64,000 nt of DNA from Luteolibacter arcticus (GTDB lineage: Bacteria; Verrucomicrobiota; Verrucomicrobiia; Verrucomicrobiales; Akkermansiaceae). Location: the NCBI RefSeq assembly GCF_025950235.1, contig NZ_JAPDDT010000006.1:1-64000 (forward strand), given 5' to 3'. Made by a program: the position numbers and the translations under genes. The notes under the pieces were generated by a model. It saw only the letters and a list, made by a program, of their open reading frames with translations, ran no database searches and was not told where the DNA came from. Shown piece after piece: positions 35,907 to 44,281 of this stretch. Numbering within the stretch: the first letter of the stretch is position 1; each line of letters begins with the position of its first letter.

Positions 35907-36557
35907 ATGCATTCTCCCATGTCTGAAGATCGATCAGCGCCTGCGGTCTATATCGTCGACGACGATGCATCGGTGTGTCGCTGCCTGGCCCGAATGGTGC
36001 GGCAGGCGAGCTTTGAAGCGCGGACCTTCTCTTCCGCGGAGGACTTCCTTGCGGCGCGACCCGTGCCTTGGCCACATCCTGCCTGCCTGATCCTGGATTT
36101 GCAGATGCCCGGGCTGGGAGGACTGGAATTGCAGCGCGAACTCGCTTCGGAGCCGGCCCCTTGCCCGGTGATCTTCATCAGCGGGAATGGTGACATTCCC
36201 TCAACGGTGCAAGCGATGAGGCAGGGAGCGGTGACATTCCTGACCAAGCCCTTCGATGACGAGGATCTTCTGCAGGCTGTCCGGGATGCCATCGAAACCC
36301 ATCGGGCACTGATCGAATCCACTTCCCAGGTGGAGCGATTGCGCCGCCAGATCGACTCGCTCACCGAGCGGGAGCGGGAAGTCATGGCTTGGGTGATTTC
36401 CGGTGCCTTGAACAAGCAGATTGCGGATGAGCTCGGTGTGGTGGAACAAACCGTGAAGGTCCATCGCGGGCGAGTGATGGAGAAGATGAAGGTCGTCTCC
36501 GTGGCGCAATTGGTGCGAGCCTGCGTTTCTGTCGGTTTCGAGGCCGCGGTGAAGTGA
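35907..36557 (+). CDS. FixJ/NarL-family response regulator
   Basis: 216 aa; ATG 35919 is an alternative start. The receiver domain (IVDDDASVCRCLARMV, phospho-acceptor Asp64 in LILDLQMPG, Thr/Lys switch in FLTKPFDD) is followed by a linker. A C-terminal LuxR helix-turn-helix follows (LTEREREVMAWVISGALNKQ with IADELGVVEQTVKVHRG). The sensor kinase immediately upstream is the obvious partner. A 15-nt motif starting 34 nt downstream, ahead of the peptidase gene, is a candidate target. Confidence 0.93.
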   Translation: MHSPMSEDRSAPAVYIVDDDASVCRCLARMVRQASFEARTFSSAEDFLAARPVPWPHPACLILDLQMPGLGGLELQRELASEPAPCPVIFISGNGDIPSTVQAMRQGAVTFLTKPFDDEDLLQAVRDAIETHRALIESTSQVERLRRQIDSLTEREREVMAWVISGALNKQIADELGVVEQTVKVHRGRVMEKMKVVSVAQLVRACVSVGFEAAVK

Positions 36558-36590
36558 ACGGAAGTTCCCGGATACCGCATCGGTCACTGA

Positions 36591-36605
36591 ACTAAGGTCC
36601 AATTG
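36591..36605 (+). promoter_or_regulatory. 15-nt motif ACTAAGGTCCAATTG upstream of the peptidase gene
   Basis: This exact 15-mer also occurs on the minus strand at 46621-46635. Here it ends 91 nt before the peptidase start; there it ends 86 nt before the lipase-like gene start. Partial similarity continues for about 25 nt (CCGG, CAT, TCTG, CA-GC blocks). The matched position suggests a shared promoter or operator. Binding by the FixJ regulator encoded next to this copy is a guess. Confidence 0.5.
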
Positions 36606-36637
36606 TAGGCCGGGCATGGAATCTGGCAGGCTTGGAT

Positions 36638-36675
36638 TTGCCCTCCCACGGAGCCCTTTTGTTAAAGGAGGGCAA
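36638..36675 (+). promoter_or_regulatory. Leader hairpin containing an AAAGGAGG-type sequence
   Basis: TTGCCCTCC (36638-36646) pairs perfectly with GGAGGGCAA (36667-36675); loop 20 nt. It lies between the 15-nt motif and the peptidase ATG (36696). The AAAGGAGG in its right arm is too far from the ATG to be a normal ribosome-binding site. It may instead be a terminator or attenuator for the upstream regulator transcript. Confidence 0.5.
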
Positions 36676-36695
36676 CCACACGACTCCAGTTGAAG

Positions 36696-38813
36696 ATGAA
36701 GGACCACCGTTGCAGCATCCTCTCGATCACCGCTCTATTCGTCGCCTATGGCACCAGCTTTGCGGCTCAATCGGGACCTGATCTGGCGGGGCAGATCGTT
36801 GCGATTCAGATCGAGAAGGCGGCACGCACGCCTGCCGAACGAAAGCTCGATTCCCAGCTTTTGTTCCTCAGTCGGGAGACCGCCGGTCTCGAAGCGGTAG
36901 CGGGTGCGCCGCTTCTCCGGTCGCGGGTTTGCCGGGAGCCTGATGGACGGGTGACCGTGGATATTTCCGCGCCACCCTCTGTGGATCTCAGGCAAGCGAT
37001 CGTCGGCGCGGGAGGCAGCATCATCTATGAGTCGCCGCGCTTGGGTGCCCTGCGCGTCTGTCTCCCGCCCGCCGCGTTGCAAGGCATTGCAGCCCGCGAG
37101 GATGTGAAGCGAATCAAGCAGGGCGCGCGGCTGGTTCGCCACACCGGCCCGGTGCTCAGCGAGGGAGATGCGGCTCACAAGGCGGCTTCATCGCGGACCT
37201 TCTTTGGCTCCAATGGCAGCGGCGTGAAAGTGGGAGTCATCTCGGATAGCGTCGATTATTATGAAGACTCGGTGGAAAACGGGGAACTGCCGTCGTTTTC
37301 GATCCTACCCGATCGTAGCGGCATACCGGGCAGCGGCGAAGGAACAGCGATGTCCGAGATCGTGGCCGATCTCGCACCTGGCGCGGAGATCATTTTCGCT
37401 TCCGCTTCCGGCGGGAAGGCCGCTTTTGCGGATTCCATCCTGCTGCTGAGGGAAGCCGGCTGCAAGGTGATCGTGGACGACATCTCCTACGGCAACGAGT
37501 GGCAGTTCCAAGACGATGAGATCGGCCAAGCGGTCAATGACGTGGTTGCCGATGGAGCGCTCTATCTCTCGTCCTCCGGCAACGAAGGCAGTTTGGCGAA
37601 GGGCACCTCCACCACCTGGGAAGGCGACTTTGCCAGCGGTGGTGGCGAAGCATTGTTGCCCGCGGGGGTGGTCCATGACTTCGGCCCCCAGAACTTCAAT
37701 CGACTCACCGATGACCCATCCGGCGGCTCGCTGCAATGGAGCGACGAATACCACACCTCTGCCAATGACTACGATCTCCACATCCTCAGTGCGGATGGCT
37801 CGACCATCGTGAGTTCCTCCGCCGACACACAGGACGGTGACGACGAGCCCTTCGAGTTCATCGATGAGATCAACCCGGGCGAACGCATCGTGATCTGGAA
37901 GGCGAATGGAGCCGCCCCGCGCTACCTGCGCCTCTCCTGCACGGGCAATCCGCTGGAGATTGCCACCGCGGGCCAGACCATTGGTCATGCCGCGACCGCA
38001 AGCTGCATGTCGATCGCGGCCTCCGACGCTTCGGCGGTGGCCCCGGGGCCCTTTACCTCCGATTCGCCGGTGCGCGACAGCTCTTCCGATGGTCCGCACA
38101 AGATGTTCTACGAACCGGATGGCACGCCCATCACGCCTGGCAATTTCCTTGCTAGCGGTGGCGTGACAATTCCGGCTCCCTCACTGACTGCCGCCACAGG
38201 TGGAGCAACGTCGGTTCCGGGCTTTTCGCCCTTCTACGGCACCAGCGCCGCGGCCCCGCATGCGGCTGCCCTCGCCGCAGTGGTGTGGAGCCGCAAGCCC
38301 GCACTCACCAATACCCAACTGCGCACCTTGCTCGAATCGAGCTGCATCGATATCGAGGATGAAGGATACGAGGTGAACACCGGTCACGGCATCCTGATGG
38401 CGGATCTGGCCCTTGGTCTGACCCGTTCGCCACACGAAATCTGGCGACAGTCGAACTTCAACGTGGTGTTGGCTTCCGGCAGTTCCCTTCCCAATGCAGA
38501 TCCGGATGGCGACGGAGTTCCCAATGTCGTGGAGTATGCCACTGGCGGCGATCCCAATGCACCTACCCCGGCTCCGCTGGCCGCCGTCTCCCACGCCGGG
38601 TCAGTGTTTTCCCTGAGCTATCGCAAGAATCCCACCGCGAGCGACGCAACCCTCTCGTTTGAACACAGCGCCACCTTGAGCGGATGGCTGCCAATCACGC
38701 CCGCAACAGACGCGCTCATCTCGACTGCGGGCGGCATACAGCTGCGGCAAGCAACGCTCGGAGTAGGCAGCAATACCGCGGATTTCTTTCGCTTGAAGGC
38801 GACAGCGCCATGA
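36696..38813 (+). CDS. Secreted S8-like serine peptidase with Glu replacing catalytic His
   Basis: 705 aa from the ATG at 36696. Signal peptide (ILSITALFVAYGTSFA). The peptidase core has Asp184 (VGVISDSVD), Asn296 (SSSGNEG) and Ser517 (YGTSAAAPHAAALAAV). Where subtilases have HGT it has Glu215 (GEGTAMSEIVADLAPGA). A Ser-Glu-Asp arrangement recalls sedolisins, though the surrounding motifs are S8-like. A beta insert with possible carbohydrate-binding character occupies about 310-420. Residues near 595-615 (DPDGDGVPNVVEYATGGDP) look like a calcium-binding linker before a C-terminal beta domain. The stop overlaps the receiver gene by ATGA. Confidence 0.85.
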   Translation: MKDHRCSILSITALFVAYGTSFAAQSGPDLAGQIVAIQIEKAARTPAERKLDSQLLFLSRETAGLEAVAGAPLLRSRVCREPDGRVTVDISAPPSVDLRQAIVGAGGSIIYESPRLGALRVCLPPAALQGIAAREDVKRIKQGARLVRHTGPVLSEGDAAHKAASSRTFFGSNGSGVKVGVISDSVDYYEDSVENGELPSFSILPDRSGIPGSGEGTAMSEIVADLAPGAEIIFASASGGKAAFADSILLLREAGCKVIVDDISYGNEWQFQDDEIGQAVNDVVADGALYLSSSGNEGSLAKGTSTTWEGDFASGGGEALLPAGVVHDFGPQNFNRLTDDPSGGSLQWSDEYHTSANDYDLHILSADGSTIVSSSADTQDGDDEPFEFIDEINPGERIVIWKANGAAPRYLRLSCTGNPLEIATAGQTIGHAATASCMSIAASDASAVAPGPFTSDSPVRDSSSDGPHKMFYEPDGTPITPGNFLASGGVTIPAPSLTAATGGATSVPGFSPFYGTSAAAPHAAALAAVVWSRKPALTNTQLRTLLESSCIDIEDEGYEVNTGHGILMADLALGLTRSPHEIWRQSNFNVVLASGSSLPNADPDGDGVPNVVEYATGGDPNAPTPAPLAAVSHAGSVFSLSYRKNPTASDATLSFEHSATLSGWLPITPATDALISTAGGIQLRQATLGVGSNTADFFRLKATAP

Positions 38814-39202
38814 CGCCGGGGAAATCCACCATCTTCATCATCGATGACGACGCTAGCGTGCGGCGGGCATTGACGCGGGTGATGACCCAGGCCGGGCTGC
38901 CCTCGGAGGCCTATGAGTCCGCGGAGGCATTTCTCGCCGCGACCCATCAAGGGGATGCCGGCTGCATCGTAGCGGACATGACCATGCCGGGGATGAGCGG
39001 GCTGGAGTTGAAGATTCTATTGGATTCCGCGGGCTTGAAACTCCCCTTGGTCCTGCTCACCGCGCAGGATACCGATGAAACCCGCGCCGCGGCCCGAAGC
39101 GCCGGTGCTGCGGCCTATTTCCGCAAGCCGGTGGATATCCAAGCGCTGCTGGATGCGGTGCGTTGGGCCTGCTATCCTGCGAATCCGGGGTCCCTTCCCT
39201 AA
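38810..39202 (+). CDS. Stand-alone receiver domain protein
   Basis: 130 aa. A complete receiver: TIFIIDDDASVRRALTRVM, phospho-acceptor Asp56 in CIVADMTMPGMSG, Thr in LLTAQD, Lys in YFRKPVD. No output domain. Its ATG overlaps the stop of the secreted peptidase gene (ATGA), so translation is probably coupled. It may take phosphate from the nearby kinase and act as a sink or as a binding-type output. The receiver is similar to that of the FixJ protein upstream, so it may be a truncated duplicate. Confidence 0.9.
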   Translation: MTPGKSTIFIIDDDASVRRALTRVMTQAGLPSEAYESAEAFLAATHQGDAGCIVADMTMPGMSGLELKILLDSAGLKLPLVLLTAQDTDETRAAARSAGAAAYFRKPVDIQALLDAVRWACYPANPGSLP

Positions 39203-39284
39203 GGGCAAAGGACCAGTCATCTCAACCGCATTTATGATACCTGCGATACACTCCATGCCCCGTCGCATGCCCCGAGCGTGAACC

Positions 39285-39602
39285 TTGCTTTCAACGATCA
39301 TTGCGGCCTTCGCTCCGGCGAACGCCCATGCGCCCTTCCTCAAAGGCGAAGCCCTCGACAAGACGGCCGACGTCATGTTCTGGGTGGTGCTGTTTCTGGT
39401 GCCGATCGTGGGCATCGCCGTGTTCTGGATCCTCCACATCATGCCGGAGAAGATCGCGGAGAAGCGGAAGCATCCCCAGGCGAAGGCGATCCAGTGCCTG
39501 TGCCTGCTTTCCTTGTTCTTCGGCGGGCTGTTGTGGCCGATCGCCTGGCTCTGGGCCTACTCGAAGCTGCTCTGCCGCCAAGCTTGGCCGACTCCAATTT
39601 GA
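39285..39602 (+). CDS. DUF3302 (YiaW-like) inner-membrane protein
   Basis: 105 aa from a TTG at 39285; a stop lies in frame just upstream and the next ATG is 39375. A signal-like start (LSTIIAAFAPANAHA) precedes two helices, DVMFWVVLFLVPIVGIAVFWI and AIQCLCLLSLFFGGLLWPIAWLW. The motif 'IMPEKIAEKRKHPQAKAIQ' between them matches DUF3302/YiaW. In enterobacteria this partner sits next to an HlyD-like YiaV. No such gene is adjacent here. Confidence 0.7.
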   Translation: MLSTIIAAFAPANAHAPFLKGEALDKTADVMFWVVLFLVPIVGIAVFWILHIMPEKIAEKRKHPQAKAIQCLCLLSLFFGGLLWPIAWLWAYSKLLCRQAWPTPI

Positions 39603-39774
39603 CCAAGGTCAGATCGACACCTTCGTGATTTTGAGACTCGCCGCGGAAAACCTGGCTGCCAAGGTGGAGCTGACCCAGATCCGCGCTTCCCGCCTGCGCG
39701 AACGCGTGAACCTCCATCTGGCACTCGGCGGCGATTTCAGAGGTACTCCGTCGAAATAGTCCCAGCCTTCTCCG

Positions 39775-42510
39775 ATGATGAACGCCGAGCAACAACGCCT
39801 CGATGAAGCCGCGGAGAATGGCGTTCCTTGGAAAAAATGGGGTCCCTATCTGAGCGAGCGGCAGTGGGGGACCGTGCGGGAGGACTACAGCGAAGACGGC
39901 AACGCGTGGGACTACTTCAGCCACGACCAGGCGCGGTCCCGTGCCTATCGCTGGGGTGAGGACGGGCTGGCGGGGATCTGCGACGATCGCCAGCGGTTGT
40001 GTTTCGCGCTGGCGCTGTGGAATGGGCGCGACCCGATCCTCAAGGAGCGCTTGTTCGGACTGACCAACCGCGAGGGGAATCACGGGGAGGATGTGAAGGA
40101 GTATTACTTCTATCTCGATAGCACGCCGACGCATTCCTACCTGAAATATCTCTACAAGTACCCGCAGGCGGCTTACCCTTACGACGATCTCGTGGCGATC
40201 AACGGCGGTCGCGGGCGTCACGAGCACGAATACGAACTTCTCGATACCGGTGTCTTTAATGAGGACCGCTACTTCGATGTGCTCGTGGAGTATGCCAAGG
40301 AAAGTCCCGAGGACATCCTGATCAAGATCGGTGTCCACAATCGTGGCCCGGAAGAAGCTGAGATTCACGTGCTGCCCACGCTGTGGTTTCGCAATCGCTG
40401 GGCTTGGGGCGATGACAATCCGCGTCCGGCAATCAAGGCTGGCGGAGGCAGGCTTGCCGACACCGCGCTGCACGCCGCGGAAGTGAAGCTGGGTGACCGC
40501 TATTTGTATTGCGCGGGCGATCCGGCGCTGCTGTTCACCGAGAACGAAACCAACACGGAGCGAATTTTCGGTAAGCCGAGCGGGTCGCCCTTTGTAAAGG
40601 ACGGGATCGGTCGCTGCGTGGTCCAAGGCGAACCGGGTGCCGTAAATCCGCAGCACACCGGCACGAAGGCCGCGGCCCATTACCGCCTGAGCGTGCCACC
40701 CGGAAAGTCCAAGACGATCAGCCTCCGGCTTACCTCCGTCGCTCCCGAGGCCCTGAAAGCAAGCTACAACGGCGGCCCCTTCGGCAAACATTTCGAGGGA
40801 GTCATGCAGGCGCGCCGGGACGAAGCCGACGCGTTCTACTCGACGGTGGTTCCGTCTTCACTTGATGCGGATGCGGCGAACGTCATGCGCCAGGCTCTGG
40901 CGGGCATGATGTGGTCCAAGCAGTTCTATTACTTTGATGTGAATCGCTGGCTCGAAGAACGAGGCTCCGATCCGTTCTGCCCGGCGCGAAAGCCAGCGCC
41001 GCGCAATGGGCACTGGCACCATCTTTACAATGCCGATGTCATCTCAATGCCGGACAAATGGGAGTATCCATGGTACGCGGCCTGGGACCTTGCCTTTCAC
41101 GTCTTGCCGCTCTCGCTCATTGATCCGGCCTTCGCCAAGCAGCAACTCGACTTGATGCTGCGCGAGAACTACATGCATCCGAATGGCCAGATCCCGGCCT
41201 ACGAATGGAACTTTGGGGATGTCAACCCGCCGGTGCACGCGTGGGCGACGATCTTCACCTACCGGCTGGAAAAGGAGCGGACCGGCAAGGGCGACATCGT
41301 TTGGCTGGAGCGATGCTTTCAAAAGCTGTCTCTCAACTTCACATGGTGGCTCAACCGCAAGGATCGCGCGGGCAACAATGCCTTCGAGGGCGGCTTCCTG
41401 GGGCTGGATAACATCGGCGTCTTCGATCGCAGCGCGCCGCTGCCTACCGGTGGTCATCTGGAGCAGGCCGATGGTACCGCGTGGATGGCCATCTTCAGTC
41501 TCAATATGCTGGAGATCAGCATCGAGCTGGCGCTGCACAACGTCGCCTATGGCGATATGGCGCTGAAATACCTCCAGCACTTTTGCTCGATCGCCTCGGC
41601 AACGATCCATGCGGGCAGCGATACGGGCATGTGGGACGAGGACGACGGATTTTTCTACGACGTCCTTCAAACTCCGGACGGTCAGGCACAGCGCTTGAAA
41701 GTCCGCTCGATGGTCGGGCTGTTGCCCCTCTGCGCTGTAACCGTTTTCGAGGGCGAATTCCGGGAGAAATATCCCGAGATCATGGCGCGGTTCCACGGCT
41801 TCCTGGAGGCGCGGCCGGAGCTTACAAGCTTCATTCATGATCCTGGCCAGACAGGCTGCGCGGGTCGCCGGCTCGGAGCGATCCTCGATGAAACCAAGCT
41901 CCGCCGGGTGCTGTCGCGGATGCTGGATGAGAACGAATTCCTCAGTCCCTTCGGCATCCGGGCACTGTCGCGGTATCATGCCGAGCATCCTTATGTCCTC
42001 GAGGCGGGGGGGCAGTCGTATGGCGTGGGGTATCTGCCGGGCGAATCCGACTCCGGAATGTTCGGCGGCAACTCGAACTGGCGGGGGCCGATCTGGATGC
42101 CGGTCAATGCGCTGATCATTCGCGCGCTGCTGCAATACTACATGTATTACGGCGACGACTTCACGGTCGAGTGTCCCACCGGTTCCGGCCGGCACCTGAC
42201 GCTCTATCAGATCGCAGAGGAAATCACTCGCCGCCTTGCGAGCATGTTCCTGCGCGGCGAGGACGGGTGCCGGCCCGTCAATGGCGGTGCGCAGAAGTTT
42301 CAGGAGGACCCGCACTGGTGCGACTGCATCCAGTTCTACGAGTATTTTCACGGCGACAACGGCGCCGGCCTCGGTGCCAGTCACCAGACGGGATGGACCG
42401 GCGTGATCGCCCGCGCCATGCATCTCTTCGCGACGCTTACGCCAGAGCAAGCTCTCAAAGGCGGCAAGACGGGCTATTTCAAAATGCAGGGCGATCTGCC
42501 CGCAAAATGA
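39775..42510 (+). CDS. GH63-like glucosidase (MGH1-type catalytic domain)
   Basis: 911 aa, no signal peptide, so cytoplasmic. N-terminal YLSERQWGTVREDYSEDGNA, then KERLFGLTNREGNHGEDVKE, 'YYFYLDSTPTHSYLKYLYKY', and the catalytic (alpha/alpha)6 region with WYAAWDLAFHVLPL, NGQIPAYEWNFGDVNPPVHA, FLGLDNIGVFDRSAPLP and 'SNWRGPIWMPVNALI'. The pattern is that of bacterial glucosidases assigned to GH63, acting on short alpha-glucosides. General acid/base residues are probably in the EWNFGD and GLDNIG loops, by analogy. The SthA-like gene follows after 274 bp. Confidence 0.87.
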   Translation: MMNAEQQRLDEAAENGVPWKKWGPYLSERQWGTVREDYSEDGNAWDYFSHDQARSRAYRWGEDGLAGICDDRQRLCFALALWNGRDPILKERLFGLTNREGNHGEDVKEYYFYLDSTPTHSYLKYLYKYPQAAYPYDDLVAINGGRGRHEHEYELLDTGVFNEDRYFDVLVEYAKESPEDILIKIGVHNRGPEEAEIHVLPTLWFRNRWAWGDDNPRPAIKAGGGRLADTALHAAEVKLGDRYLYCAGDPALLFTENETNTERIFGKPSGSPFVKDGIGRCVVQGEPGAVNPQHTGTKAAAHYRLSVPPGKSKTISLRLTSVAPEALKASYNGGPFGKHFEGVMQARRDEADAFYSTVVPSSLDADAANVMRQALAGMMWSKQFYYFDVNRWLEERGSDPFCPARKPAPRNGHWHHLYNADVISMPDKWEYPWYAAWDLAFHVLPLSLIDPAFAKQQLDLMLRENYMHPNGQIPAYEWNFGDVNPPVHAWATIFTYRLEKERTGKGDIVWLERCFQKLSLNFTWWLNRKDRAGNNAFEGGFLGLDNIGVFDRSAPLPTGGHLEQADGTAWMAIFSLNMLEISIELALHNVAYGDMALKYLQHFCSIASATIHAGSDTGMWDEDDGFFYDVLQTPDGQAQRLKVRSMVGLLPLCAVTVFEGEFREKYPEIMARFHGFLEARPELTSFIHDPGQTGCAGRRLGAILDETKLRRVLSRMLDENEFLSPFGIRALSRYHAEHPYVLEAGGQSYGVGYLPGESDSGMFGGNSNWRGPIWMPVNALIIRALLQYYMYYGDDFTVECPTGSGRHLTLYQIAEEITRRLASMFLRGEDGCRPVNGGAQKFQEDPHWCDCIQFYEYFHGDNGAGLGASHQTGWTGVIARAMHLFATLTPEQALKGGKTGYFKMQGDLPAK

Positions 42511-42784
42511 GTTGAGGGAAAGTCGACGGGAGAGGGTTCTACCTGACGGTTCTCCCTGCTTGTGCCATGCTTTTCTTCTGAGCCGAATCTCCACCCGTAA
42601 GACAAACTCTCCGCGATGAAATCTGAAAGCCCCACATCTGCCGGAGGGCCGGGATCGGAGCCATGCGAGTTCTCTCCGGTATGCCGTTCCTCCACGCGAT
42701 CTTCGCCATGACCGTGTATCTGCTGCCGCCCCCGGCTCCCGGAGGCCGGGAAACCTTCACCCATTCCTGCTCATCCAACTCGCC
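42511..42784. other. 274-bp intergenic region
   Basis: No gene, terminator or repeat that I can support. Short inverted pieces (CCCGGCTCCCGGAGGCCGGG near 42732-42751) could form a small hairpin just before the transhydrogenase gene. Codon use of the small open frames is not gene-like. Confidence 0.4.
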
Positions 42785-44203
42785 ATGAATCCTGAATCCA
42801 TCCAACAATTCGATCTCATCGTCATCGGCGGTGGCCCTGCCGGTGCCAGCGGTGCGGCCGCGGCAGGCTTCCTCGGCAAGCATGTCGCGCTCGTGGAGAA
42901 GACCTGCGATCTCGGCGGCGCGGGGATCAATACCGGTACGATCCCGAGCAAGACGTTGCGCGAAACAGCCTTGGCGCTGAGCGGATGGCGGTCGCGGCGT
43001 CTGTTCGGAGTTGATCTTTCATTGCGCCGCGCGGCCACCATCGGCGAGTTCATGGGGCATCAACAAAACGTCATCGCAGCAGAACGGGACCGCTCCGAGG
43101 CGCGGCTGGCTGCGCGAGGAGTTGCGCGCTTTACGGGCTCGGCGTCATTCGTCGATCCGCACCTGATCCGCATCGTGCAAGCGGGTGGCACCGAGATCTT
43201 GCTGCGCGGCGAGAAGATCCTCATCGCGACCGGATCCTCGCCGCTACGCCCTGCCGAATTCTGCTTCAGCGATGATCGTGTGCACGACTCCGACGAGATC
43301 CTGCTGCTCGAAGCGATGCCGAAAAAGCTCGTCGTCATCGGCGGCGGAGTGATTGGCAGCGAGTACGCAGGAACGTTCGCCTCCCTAGGAGTCGAAACTC
43401 ATCTCGTCGATGGCCGGGACACGCTGATGCCTTTTCTCGATCCGGAAATTTCCCGGACGCTCGCCTCCGCGATGGCGGAGAACGGCGTACAGTTTCATTG
43501 GAAGGAGCGGGTGACATCCTGCGACGCTACCAAGCCCGGCGAAGTGGTGCTCACGCTGTCGAGCGGGGCAACGCTGTCCTGTGACGGCGTGCTCGTCTGT
43601 GCCGGACGCAAGAGCAATACGGACGATCTCAACCTCGCCGCGGCCGGCATTGCTCCGGGGAACCGGGGTCTGATACCGGTCAACGGGCACTACCAGAGCG
43701 CCGTGCCTCATATTTACGCGGCCGGCGACGTCGTCGGTCCTCCGGCTCTCGCCGCCACTGGCATCGAACAGGCCCGCGTGGCCGTGTCCGATGCCTTTGG
43801 ATCAACCTTCAAGTCCGATCTCGCGACGCTCCTTCCTACCGGGATCTACACGATCCCCGAAGCCAGCATGATCGGTGAAACGGAAGCATCACTCCGTGAA
43901 AAGGGGATCGAGTTCGTCGTCGGACGCGCGCGGTACTGCGACCTTCCACGAGGCGAGATCATCGGCGACCAAACCGGCTTCCTGAAGCTGATTTTCCGCC
44001 AAGGTGACATGCGTTTGCTGGGCGTCCACATCATCGGCGAGCAGGCCACCGAACTGGTCCATGTCGGCCTCATTGCCATGCTCGCGGAAGCAGGAGCTGA
44101 AATTTTCAATCGGGCCTGTTTCAACTACCCGACCCTCGGCGACCTCTACAAATACGCCGCCTATGATGCGCTAGCCAAGAGTGAGCAACCGCAGATGTAT
44201 TGA
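42785..44203 (+). CDS. sthA: Soluble pyridine nucleotide transhydrogenase-like flavoprotein
   Basis: 472 aa. FAD-binding LIVIGGGPAGASGAAAAGFLG, then GGAGINTGTIPSKTLRET at the place where disulfide reductases have CxxxxC. Both cysteines are absent, as in SthA. NAD(P)-binding VVIGGGVIGSEYAGTFASLG, the GD-motif IYAAGDVVGPPALA, and a C-terminal dimer domain (IYTIPEASMIGET, GEQATELVHVG) follow. Reaction: hydride exchange between NADPH and NAD+. The C-terminal His of true disulfide reductases (HAHPT) is replaced by NYPTLGDLYK, again as in SthA. Confidence 0.9.
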   Translation: MNPESIQQFDLIVIGGGPAGASGAAAAGFLGKHVALVEKTCDLGGAGINTGTIPSKTLRETALALSGWRSRRLFGVDLSLRRAATIGEFMGHQQNVIAAERDRSEARLAARGVARFTGSASFVDPHLIRIVQAGGTEILLRGEKILIATGSSPLRPAEFCFSDDRVHDSDEILLLEAMPKKLVVIGGGVIGSEYAGTFASLGVETHLVDGRDTLMPFLDPEISRTLASAMAENGVQFHWKERVTSCDATKPGEVVLTLSSGATLSCDGVLVCAGRKSNTDDLNLAAAGIAPGNRGLIPVNGHYQSAVPHIYAAGDVVGPPALAATGIEQARVAVSDAFGSTFKSDLATLLPTGIYTIPEASMIGETEASLREKGIEFVVGRARYCDLPRGEIIGDQTGFLKLIFRQGDMRLLGVHIIGEQATELVHVGLIAMLAEAGAEIFNRACFNYPTLGDLYKYAAYDALAKSEQPQMY

Positions 44204-44227
44204 GTTGCCAGGCCGGAAAACGATGTC

Positions 44228-44261
44228 GCCCGCGGAACCTTGTTTCCAAGGCAGCGCGGGC
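44228..44261. terminator. Hairpin between convergent genes
   Basis: GCCCGCG (44228-44234) pairs with CGCGGGC (44255-44261), and CCTTG/CAAGG pair inside. It lies between the plus-strand transhydrogenase gene and the minus-strand SYLF gene. It could terminate both, but no T-run follows on either side. Confidence 0.45.
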
Positions 44262-44281
44262 GTGCTGTGCGGGCCATTCGT

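Noticed and set aside
39439..42594. Large minus-strand frames opposite the GH63-like gene
   Set aside because: The plus strand encodes a complete recognisable hydrolase. The minus frames lack motifs and show shadow composition.
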